A model generated the notes under the pieces. It was not told where the DNA came from and did not search any database. It saw only the letters and a list, made by a program, of their open reading frames with translations. A stretch of DNA of 12,641 nt, from positions 1 to 12,641 of the forward strand of contig CAZCBN010000094.1 of NCBI GenBank assembly GCA_964496975.1, in the 5' to 3' direction. A program made the translations under genes and the position numbers. Below are positions 1 through 5,213 of this stretch, in pieces (position 1 is the stretch's first letter; every line of letters starts with the position of its first letter). Origin of the DNA: CAZCBN01 sp964496975 (GTDB taxonomy: Bacteria; Planctomycetota; Phycisphaerae; Phycisphaerales; UBA1924).

Positions 1-428
1 CCCTTGCTGAGCTCGAACAGCCGCGTGCCGATGACCTCGCGCGAGGGCGCGGTGATGGGGACGTAGATCGACTCGGCGCGGCCGCCGGCGGCGTCGGCCT
101 TCAGCCGGGCGGTGATGCTCGTCTCGCGGAGCACGGGCTCGCCGTCGAGCTGGCGGTTGTTGTAGTAGACCTCGAACTCGCTGAAGCTGACGCGCCGGCC
201 CGCACCGGCGTGGCTGAAGACCATCGCCAGCGACAGCACGAGCGCGAGCAGCAGCACGACGCCGAACGCCCCGCGTCCCGGGGGCGTGGCCTGGCCCGGC
301 TTGCGCGGGCCGCCGGGGGGCGAGCCGTTCGGCCCCTCGCCGCCGCCCTTGGGCGCAGGGCCCCGCTCGGCCGGGCCGCGGTCCTCGCTTGCGAACTTGC
401 TGAACACACGGCTGAACGCGTTGGACAT
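1..428 (-). CDS. ftsH: ATP-dependent zinc metalloprotease FtsH, N-terminal part (runs off the window edge)
   Basis: Only the first 142 residues are in the window; the reading frame is still open at position 1. FtsH is a membrane-anchored AAA+ protease that removes damaged membrane proteins and short-lived regulators. What is visible fits its N-terminus: a polar, Gly/Pro-rich cytoplasmic leader (residues 1-52), one hydrophobic transmembrane segment (about 54-71, VVLLLALVLSLAMVF), then the start of the small extracytoplasmic domain with the FSEF signature (about residues 78-81, in VSFSEFEVYYNN) that follows the first membrane segment in FtsH proteins. The AAA+ and zinc-protease domains lie outside the window, so the identification rests on this N-terminal pattern alone. 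The ATG at 428 is preceded by AGGAA (438-434) at 5 nt. The leader before the membrane segment is longer than in E. coli FtsH. Another single-pass membrane protein cannot be excluded. Confidence 0.6.
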   Translation of the reverse strand, partial: MSNAFSRVFSKFASEDRGPAERGPAPKGGGEGPNGSPPGGPRKPGQATPPGRGAFGVVLLLALVLSLAMVFSHAGAGRRVSFSEFEVYYNNRQLDGEPVLRETSITARLKADAAGGRAESIYVPITAPSREVIGTRLFELSK

Positions 429-882
429 GAGGGTTCCTGAATCCGCCCGGCCCGGGCCGCGGCCCGCCTCGGGTTGAGGAGGATGCCGCGGAAGGGTGAT
501 GCCCCGCGCACCGGGTCAACACGCCGGGCGAACCCACGGCGCGGGTGCGCGGGGTGAACGCCGCCGCCGCGGCCGTCGGGCACGCCCGACAACCGAACGG
601 TAGGCCAACACCCCGGCGTATCGGCCCCGGCGTCCCGTCTCTGTGCATACGCCGCGAAGTGGGCGAAAGATTCCCCCCCAAACGCCGCAAACACCTCGGA
701 GCCGCCGGCACAGGCCCCCGAGTCCCGCACGCCCCGCCGCACCGGCCACCCGCGGAGCCGCCCCCCCAACCGCCCGCGGCGGCACGGTGAACCCGGGGGG
801 AGTCCGGGCGGGGCGTTCAGGAGCGGTCGTGCGCCGGGGTGCCGGAGGAGTGCCGCTGGGCACGTGCCGCGGCGGGAAGGAA
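429..882. other. Non-coding stretch upstream of ftsH
   Basis: No ORF here has convincing coding character; the open frames present are what high GC alone produces. The stretch must hold the ftsH promoter. The best -35-like hexamer on the minus strand is TTGACC (519-514), but no good -10 follows it at a normal distance. There is a short inverted repeat (gtcggg / cccgac, 575-590, loop cacg) and a run of seven C at 673-679. No tRNA, RNase P, SRP or tmRNA signature was seen. Confidence 0.4.
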
Positions 883-912
883 GGGCCGGGCCGGCGCGAT
901 CGCGCCCGGCCC
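883..912 (-). terminator. Probable intrinsic terminator of the queF operon
   Basis: A perfect 9-bp inverted repeat (gggccgggc at 883-891, gcccggccc at 904-912) surrounds a further self-complementary core (gcgatcgc, 896-903). On the minus strand it begins 7 nt past the TAG stop of the 86-aa gene and is followed by TTCCTT (882-877), a weak pyrimidine tail rather than a clean U-run. Position and stem strength favour a terminator. The poor tail leaves some doubt. Confidence 0.55.
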
Positions 913-919
913 CGTTCGG

Positions 920-1180
920 CTAGAGCAGCCGCAGGCAAAGCGTCAGATTCGCCGGCTGCATGGTCATGCGGTCGGGCTGGGCGTCCAGCACCGCGGCGCG
1001 AACGGCGTCCACCCGGTACGAGCCGTTCTCCCACCCCTTGGGCGTGTCGGTGCTCCAGACAAGCTCGACAGTATCGCCCGGCTTGGGCGGCATGCGGTCG
1101 TCCCACTGGGCTTTCAGAGTCTGCGCCTCGGGCGCATCGTCACGCTCAAGAGCCACGTTGATGTGCGGGGGGCGGGTCAT
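920..1180 (-). CDS. Small hypothetical protein (86 aa), translationally coupled to the zinc-ribbon membrane protein
   Basis: I do not recognise the family. The protein is soluble-looking, with no membrane segment, signal peptide or cysteine pair. It has a charged N-terminal third (ALERDDAPEAQTLKAQW), then PKPGDTVELVW and ENGSYRVDAVRAAVLD, which read like beta strands of a small barrel-type fold; that structural remark is only inference. The ATG at 1180 is chosen because its first bases overlap the stop of the upstream gene as ATGA (1180-1177), the classic arrangement for coupled translation. The frame extends upstream to 1291, but that part lies inside the neighbouring gene. It is the last gene of the queF operon and is followed at once by a hairpin terminator. 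G/C-ending codons match its neighbours, which supports it as a real gene. Confidence 0.7.
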   Translation of the reverse strand: MTRPPHINVALERDDAPEAQTLKAQWDDRMPPKPGDTVELVWSTDTPKGWENGSYRVDAVRAAVLDAQPDRMTMQPANLTLCLRLL

Positions 1181-2214
1181 GGGGTCTCTCCCGATGGGCG
1201 TTCGGCTGAGCGTAGCGAACGCATGGCGGGACGTGCCGGCCTCGCGCCTCGCCTCTGAGCGCGTCGCCACGCCGCCCCGCATCGCCGGCACAGAAACAGG
1301 CCGTCAAGGCGCGTCGGCTCGTTCCTCAGGTCGGACGCGCACGACGGGCAAAGGCTCGATTCGACCATCGCGGCGATGTATGCGGGCCGAGTCCTCGTCA
1401 TCACCATGGCAAGCAGCCATGGAACACCGTAGGCGCTGGATATCATCGCGCCGAACTGTATGTTGCCCCATAGAGACCCGCCCCAGGTTCCGAGACGCCA
1501 GCCGTTCAACGCGATCATCAACCCGGCGGCAAGCCACACCGCGGCACCGGCGGCCCACGCACGCTTCCTCTCCACCGCACCCCTGTGCATCGCGGCGCGC
1601 CACGCCCCGGCGGCCGGCGCGGCGAGCGAACCAGGTGTCGGTGTTGGCACGCGCCGCCGTCGAGCGTCGAGCGTGCGTCGGCCGGGCGTGTTGCCCGAGT
1701 GGGCGTCCGACATGCTCAGCGGCGGCCACTCTTCCGCCCACAAGGCGAGGTTCCACGCCGACCCGCACTCGGGGCATCGCGACAGCCCGTCGATGCCGGG
1801 GTGGCAATCCCCGAGGCCGTAGCCGCACGAGGGGCAACGCGATGCAGAGAGCGGCCGCGCGATGTCGCCAAGCCGAGACCGCGGCCGCGCACGCCGTCTC
1901 GACCGCCATTGCGTGAAGGCGGACGTCAGAAGCCAGGCCAAAAGGGCGATCGCCGCCCACGCGAGAACGGCGAGGATGGGACTGAGCAAAGCAGCGCCCG
2001 CGCGAACCCCGCCGGTCGAAGCAGCGCTCCAGTTCGCCGCGATGACTCCCGCTTGCGCGACGGAATGCAAGCCCCACACGAACAGCAACCAGAGCGGCGG
2101 CTCTCGACGTGCCGCGCCGAGCACGACGAGATCACCGGCGTCGTCTCGAACGCACACGGCTCGGGTAAAGACCCCGACAAACAGCCCCGGTGCTCGCGCC
2201 CGGCCTTGTGCCAT
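1177..2214 (-). CDS. Membrane protein with two CxxC-16-CxxC zinc ribbons
   Basis: This 345-aa protein has no function that I can name. It appears to be built from two similar halves. The first has two hydrophobic segments (about residues 41-60 and 73-99), then a zinc-ribbon-like motif with C127, C130, C147 and C150 (CPSCGYGL...CPECGSAW). The second has two more hydrophobic segments (about 219-239 and 249-273), then C289, C292, C309 and C312 (CPSCASDL...CRRCGAAW). The spacing between cysteine pairs is 16 residues in both. CPxCGYxL ribbons of this kind are frequent in planctomycete proteins of unknown role (recalled, not checked). An Arg-rich linker (about 103-120) follows the second membrane segment. 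The ATG at 2214 has a strong AGAGGAG 4 nt upstream and lies 21 nt after queF. The 3' end overlaps the 86-aa gene by 4 nt. This layout indicates one transcript. Confidence 0.75.
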   Translation of the reverse strand: MAQGRARAPGLFVGVFTRAVCVRDDAGDLVVLGAARREPPLWLLFVWGLHSVAQAGVIAANWSAASTGGVRAGAALLSPILAVLAWAAIALLAWLLTSAFTQWRSRRRARPRSRLGDIARPLSASRCPSCGYGLGDCHPGIDGLSRCPECGSAWNLALWAEEWPPLSMSDAHSGNTPGRRTLDARRRRVPTPTPGSLAAPAAGAWRAAMHRGAVERKRAWAAGAAVWLAAGLMIALNGWRLGTWGGSLWGNIQFGAMISSAYGVPWLLAMVMTRTRPAYIAAMVESSLCPSCASDLRNEPTRLDGLFLCRRCGAAWRRAQRRGARPARPAMRSLRSAERPSGETP

Positions 2215-2235
2215 CCCGCTCCTCTCGCCCCGCCC

Positions 2236-2616
2236 TCACCGCCCGCGCCACTCCGCCGGCACCTCGCCGTGCTCGGCCCGGATCACGCTGCGGATGCCCC
2301 CGCGGCCCTTCCACTGCGTCGCGATCTGGAGCCACGCCGGCTTCATGAGGGCGACGAGGTGGTCGCGGATCGTGCCCGTCACCGCTTCATAGAAAATGCC
2401 CTCGTTGCGGAAGCTCTGGTAGTACAGCTTCAGGCTCTTCAGCTCCACGCACACGCCCCCCGCCCGCCCCGGCGACGGCCGATAGCGCAGCACCACGTCG
2501 CCAAAGTCCGGGTGCCCCGTCTTCGGGCACAGGCTCGTGAACTCCTCGCTGACGTGCTCAATCACGATGTCGTCGGCGGGTGTGGGGAAGACTTCCAGCA
2601 GGCGTGTGTCCGGCAT
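2236..2616 (-). CDS. queF: NADPH-dependent 7-cyano-7-deazaguanine reductase QueF (preQ0 reductase)
   Basis: QueF reduces the nitrile of preQ0 to the amine of preQ1, in the cytoplasm, in the pathway to queuosine at the tRNA wobble position. The 126-aa product is of the short, single-domain (YkvM-like) type, somewhat shorter than the 165-aa B. subtilis enzyme. Diagnostic pieces are EFTSLCPKTGHPDFGD with the nucleophilic Cys30 and the proton-donor Asp37, VELKSLKLYYQSFRNEG (substrate-binding Glu58 and the family's KSLKLY motif), and IFYE with Glu77. Tyr76 stands where the B. subtilis enzyme has His, which I take as subfamily variation. The ATG at 2616 is preferred over an in-frame GTG at 2637 because homology begins near it; neither has a clear ribosome binding site. 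It is the first gene of a three-gene minus-strand operon. Codons 13-35 are duplicated as an orphan fragment at 3932-4000. Confidence 0.93.
   Translation of the reverse strand: MPDTRLLEVFPTPADDIVIEHVSEEFTSLCPKTGHPDFGDVVLRYRPSPGRAGGVCVELKSLKLYYQSFRNEGIFYEAVTGTIRDHLVALMKPAWLQIATQWKGRGGIRSVIRAEHGEVPAEWRGR
2512..2580 (-). repeat. Direct repeat A, copy 1 (inside queF)
   Basis: This 69-bp block corresponds exactly to queF codons 13-35, including the catalytic Cys30. It recurs at 3932-4000 in the same orientation with 68 of 69 positions identical; the bases on either side differ. The only difference (2560 versus 3980) is synonymous, Ile19 ATT versus ATC. One edge coincides with a small hairpin (gtgccc / gggcac, 2512-2530). 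Confidence 0.95.
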
Positions 2617-2714
2617 GGGCGGAGGGTATTCCCGCACGCCCCAGCCCCGAAAGCCCGCGGCCGGCGACCTGAAGCCGCTGCATCCACCACCCCGGCTCGC
2701 GGTACGCTGAAGGC

Positions 2715-3002
2715 ATGGTGGCCCCCGCCCCGCCAGCCCGTCGCAACCGAACAGCCCGCCCTGACGGCGGCGTCTTCTCCCACCAGGACGGCCTCTTCAA
2801 CGTCGTCGCCACCACCACCGGCGATGTCAGCGCCAGCCAGACGCCGACCGTCCGCAACCGCTTCCGCTACGGCGACGACGGCCTCCGGACCACGCTCACC
2901 GCCGCCGGCACCGAGACCAGCAACGACGGCTGCGTCCTCCACGGCTAAACCGGCCGCCTGCACATCTCCGGCGTCGACGCGGTGATCGACTTCAGGCACC
3001 GC
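2715..3002 (+). pseudogene. Remnant of an RHS-repeat-associated core, copy 1 (repeat B), interrupted by TAA
   Basis: The frame from the ATG at 2715 encodes HQDGLFNVVATTTGDV, then RFRYGDDGLRTTLTAAGTE, a TAA at 2946-2948, then TGRLHISGVDAVIDFRHRWLS. This order resembles the end of the RHS core: HQDxLGNVxAxTD..G, a YxYDxxGxxT unit, FTGR(E/R), and Y(D/Y)(Y/F)RxRxxS. The codons are strongly G/C-ending, so this is the original coding frame. The fragment has no RHS N-terminus, stops in mid-domain, and lacks the GRFxxxDP end; similarity to copy 2 stops at 3002, just where a toxin tip region would begin. The block is 145/162 identical, with no gaps, to 4961-5122. The RHS assignment comes from motif reading by eye. 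That the block is a decayed, duplicated gene fragment is more certain than its family. Confidence 0.6.
2809..3002 (+). repeat. Direct repeat B, copy 1
   Basis: Positions 2841-3002 align without gaps to 4961-5122 (offset 2120 bp) with 17 mismatches. Weaker similarity in the same frame extends upstream to about 2809 (ATTTGDV versus ATATADV). Five codons differ only synonymously (ctc/ctg, acc/acg, acg/acc, gac/gat, agg/cgc), which suggests divergence partly under protein-level selection before decay. Confidence 0.93.
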
Positions 3003-3109
3003 TGGCTGTCGCGCCTCTTGGCGTCTCGGCTTTGTGTGAGCTCTTGGATGGTCTGAAGAGGATGAGCGTGGTAGTCTCCGTTCTTCCGATAGGCGAATAG
3101 GAGTCAATG

Positions 3110-3889
3110 ATGGGTGCAAACATCTTCTTCATCTGTGAGCGACGCAAGTGGGTCATGTCCTCCGGCGACTTTCGGGTGTTTGGGCGACGTAGTTGCCTCG
3201 GAGACATGGGCGTTGGGGCGATGCTCATCGCTTTTTTGCATATGTGTCGCGCTGACGAGGTATGCGAGTGGTACGCGGAGGACGGATGCTATAGTGATCG
3301 TCGTGGCATGAGCTTGGCTGGCTTTTCGGAAGTTACGGAGGATGCAGTCGAGTGTCTCTTTGAGAACGGTGCAGCCTTTGAGTTCAGGCTTGGCGCAGAT
3401 GATGATCCGTTTGGTCGATACCTTGCACATGTTCGGGACGAGAACCTGCGATGCAGAGCCCCTGCGGCAGAAGCTGTGCGCGCCGTCGAACCAGTGGCGC
3501 AGGGAGTTGCGTATAAGTTTTGGTTGAAGATCCGCGATCAGCAGGAGATATGCAACCTCTCTTTCTTTGGCGGCACGAGCCTCAAAGACTTGCTGTTGGA
3601 CCCTCGCGCATGCTCACTGTGCGCGACGGCGTTCCTTCGGCACCCATATGCGAAGGTCAGTCTTCACGCGTGCGAGAGCATCGAGGCGACTAGTCCCGCG
3701 GGTTATATCCGTAAGTACACGGATATCACGGCGGCCGTTGTGGCGGAGATGGTCGAAAACGGTACGCTCGTATCGTCGCGCGATGAGGTGAACCTCATGA
3801 GCGCAGATGATGTGCAGGCACTCGTGCACACCGGCGCGGTGGCGAAGCACGAGCGACAGGCCGTGTCGAAGAGCCCGAGGCTGCTGTAG
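3110..3889 (+). CDS. Unknown protein (259 aa), AT-richer and cysteine-rich, probably acquired
   Basis: I recognise no family. The second of two adjacent ATG codons (3110) is chosen because AGGAG at 3099-3103 lies 6 nt before it; the ATG at 3107 would leave 3 nt. The protein has eleven cysteines, five of them in the first 60 residues (C9, C29, C46, C52, C60), but no ordered CxxC metal site except a single SLCA/ACSLC cluster. There is no signal peptide. The hydrophobic stretch at about residues 30-46 (LGDMGVGAMLIAFLHMC) is too weak to call a membrane span. Third positions use A and T far more than the neighbours do, so horizontal acquisition is likely. It begins about 110 nt after an RHS-core-like fragment and ends 42 nt before a stray queF piece. 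An orphan immunity or tip-associated gene of a decayed RHS locus is possible from position alone; the sequence does not show it. Confidence 0.7.
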   Translation: MGANIFFICERRKWVMSSGDFRVFGRRSCLGDMGVGAMLIAFLHMCRADEVCEWYAEDGCYSDRRGMSLAGFSEVTEDAVECLFENGAAFEFRLGADDDPFGRYLAHVRDENLRCRAPAAEAVRAVEPVAQGVAYKFWLKIRDQQEICNLSFFGGTSLKDLLLDPRACSLCATAFLRHPYAKVSLHACESIEATSPAGYIRKYTDITAAVVAEMVENGTLVSSRDEVNLMSADDVQALVHTGAVAKHERQAVSKSPRLL

Positions 3890-3931
3890 CCCTAGATCGA
3901 CGGGCGGCGTCTGTTCGCTTACGTCCCCTGC

Positions 3932-4000
3932 GTGCCCCGTCTTCGGGCACAGGCTCGTGAACTCCTCGCTGACGTGCTCGATCACGATGTCGTCGGCGGG
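3932..4000 (-). pseudogene. Orphan queF fragment (direct repeat A, copy 2)
   Basis: On the minus strand this encodes PADDIVIEHVSEEF then TSLCPKTGH, i.e. codons 13-35 of the intact queF at 2236-2616. It has one synonymous base difference and no homology on either side. There is no start, no substrate-binding half and no complete gene, so it cannot be functional. It starts 42 nt after the stop of the 259-aa ORF and sits exactly 1420 bp from its source. It marks a recent recombination or duplication junction, recent because only one substitution separates the copies. Confidence 0.9.
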
Positions 4001-4017
4001 AGCCCCGGTTTGTCCCC

Positions 4018-4079
4018 GCATGGCCTCGTGCCCGAGCGCTTTCACTCGGGTGCGACGGCTTGGCCTTGCCAAGCCATGC
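4018..4079. repeat. Palindromic element with nested hairpins (REP-like)
   Basis: The outer ends are inverted (gcatggc 4018-4024, gccatgc 4073-4079). Inside lie two hairpins: cccgag/ctcggg (4031-4036 with 4045-4050, loop cgctttca) and ggcttgg/ccaagcc (4057-4063 with 4069-4075, loop ccttg). The second hairpin and the outer ends share bases, so they are alternative folds. The compact design, non-coding position and placement next to a recombination junction resemble dispersed palindromic repeats. Only one copy is in the window, so the dispersed nature is inference. Confidence 0.5.
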
Positions 4080-4080
4080 T

Positions 4081-4443
4081 TTCCGTTGTTCATTCGAAAC
4101 GTACAGCGTCAGATGATTTGCCGGCCCCTGCCTGCACTATGCTTGTGGATGGCTCACGCGCGTGTGCGCGGTGTACTCCATGGCGGGGAGAACTCCGGCG
4201 GCCGGGTCATCGAGAGCGCGATATTCAATAAACGATCGACGTGGCTGCCAACGCCGCGCCAAGCCATCGTCTCCCGCCCCGCGCTCCTCAATCGCCGCGT
4301 CATCAAAGCCAAGCAAGCCCCCGACCCTTCTGATACGATCAACTGCATCGCCGCCTCCCCTCGCCCTTCCGGGTGTCCGATGCCCGCCGCCCCGCACAGG
4401 AAGGCGGTCGCAGGTTGTGCCGCGGCGGTGCGATAGACTTACG
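4081..4443. other. Stretch without a convincing gene
   Basis: Open frames exist on both strands (for example 4154-4348 minus and 4162-4548 plus), but their translations are Arg/Ser/Pro-rich in the way antisense frames are, and no start has a ribosome binding site. Just before the small ORF at 4444 there is cgaTAGACT (4434-4439), a weak -10-like hexamer without a good -35. The section may contain decayed remnants joining the queF fragment to the ORFs downstream, but I cannot name any. Confidence 0.35.
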
Positions 4444-4548
4444 ATGGCGATAAAATCGGCGGGAAATCCAGGTCGGAAGCTCTGGAAGGAGCATCTCACA
4501 GTTCAGCGCACGATCCGGGAGTCGATCAATGAACGAGTTGTCACGTGA
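4444..4548 (+). CDS. Short ORF (34 aa) overlapping the start of the 92-aa ORF
   Basis: This encodes MAIKSAGNPGRKLWKEHL, then TVQRTIRESINERVVT and stop. It is basic, and unlike the high-GC noise around it, it uses ordinary mixed codons. Its last 20 nt overlap the beginning of the next gene (4529). It has no clear ribosome binding site, so it may be the surviving 3' tail of a longer deleted gene rather than a complete one. A gene end overlapping the next start is typical of toxin-immunity pairs, among many other operons; this is only a suggestion. Confidence 0.35.
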   Translation: MAIKSAGNPGRKLWKEHLTVQRTIRESINERVVT

Positions 4549-4807
4549 GATATTGAGGGATGCTGCTCGGAAGATCGACGAACTCCTCAAGGCGTCGACC
4601 GAGGTCGAACTGTATGAGTCAATGGCTGAGCATTCGCATCTTATTTCGGACTTGTGTGCGGCATGGCACCTCGATATGCTGTCGATCGAAGAAGCCGCGA
4701 AGTTGTCGGTGGAGCAGATCGCCTTGATCCGGGTGTCCATTCCGGACATTTACTTCGGGGTTCCGGGCTTCCAGGTGGAAAGTTTCCCGCTGGGCGAGCG
4801 TACGTGA
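4529..4807 (+). CDS. Unknown small acidic protein (92 aa)
   Basis: No family is recognised. The ATG at 4529 has GGGAG (4517-4521) 7 nt upstream, a good ribosome binding site. The product is mostly helical-looking and clearly acidic: about 17 Asp/Glu against 8 Lys/Arg. It has an amphipathic N-terminal helix (residues 1-30, LSREILRDAARKIDELLK), a second segment around HSHLISDLCAAWHLDML, and a more hydrophobic end (IPDIYFGVPGFQVESF). There is no signal peptide or membrane span. Codon use is AT-richer than the housekeeping genes. It lies between an orphan queF fragment and the second RHS-like fragment. Size, acidity and position would suit an immunity protein left over from a polymorphic toxin locus, but a free-standing hypothetical protein fits equally well. 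Confidence 0.65.
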   Translation: MNELSREILRDAARKIDELLKASTEVELYESMAEHSHLISDLCAAWHLDMLSIEEAAKLSVEQIALIRVSIPDIYFGVPGFQVESFPLGERT

Positions 4808-4928
4808 AGGCCCGCGGTTGACCGTCTACGCAATCCCACCGCATCATCCATGCGAAGACTGGCGTGCTTCGTCCCAAGCTGTCCACCCCTCGGTCGTCGT
4901 CGTCGCGCCACTCGGGGCCAGTCTCTCG

Positions 4929-5122
4929 CTACAGCCACCGCTGATGTCGGCGTCACCGGCGTGCCGACCGTCCGCAACCGCTTCCGCTACGGCGACGACG
5001 GCCTGCGGACGACCCTCAACGCCGCCGGCACCGAGACCGTCAACGACGGCGGCGTCCTCCACGGCTTCACCGGCCGCCTGCACATCCCGGGCGTCGACGC
5101 GGTGATCGATGTCCGCCACCGC
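4929..5122 (+). pseudogene. Remnant of an RHS-repeat-associated core, copy 2 (direct repeat B, copy 2)
   Basis: In one G/C-ending frame this encodes ATATADVGVTGVPTVRNRF, then RYGDDGLRTTLNAAGTETV, NDGGVLHGFTGRLHIPG and VDAVIDVRHRG. It is the uninterrupted counterpart of 2809-3002: where copy 1 has TAA, this copy has TTC (the Phe of FTGR). It retains the YGDDGLRTTLNAAGTE and FTGR...RHR elements that suggest the RHS-associated core. The frame can be opened from an ATG at 4850 to a stop at 5174-5176, but upstream of about 4929 and downstream of 5122 the translation loses its character, so I treat it as a fragment rather than a 108-aa gene. Its 3' end lies about 90 nt from the stop of the convergent TPR lipoprotein gene. 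Confidence 0.55.
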
Positions 5123-5213
5123 GGACGGAGGCCTGAGCCGCGAACACGCGCTCTTTCTCTCAGCAGATCACCTTGAGCGCCGGCGAGCCGACCGCTCCCC
5201 GCACCAACCCACC

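Noticed and set aside
1585..2985. Plus-strand open frame of 466 codons across the queF operon
   Set aside because: It is antisense to the zinc-ribbon and queF genes and then overlaps the RHS-like remnant in the wrong frame; its composition is that of a shadow.
3614..4093. Minus-strand frame of 159 codons containing the queF fragment
   Set aside because: Only the 23 queF codons are meaningful. The rest is antisense to the 259-aa ORF or reads through the palindromic element, and it has no ribosome binding site.
3890..4830. Integron cassette (attC site) explanation for the small ORFs
   Set aside because: No GTTRRRY / RYYYAAC core sites were found at the ORF boundaries, and no integrase is present.
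2600..5200. Insertion sequence or transposase
   Set aside because: No ORF has a transposase motif, and the repeats are direct rather than terminal inverted repeats.
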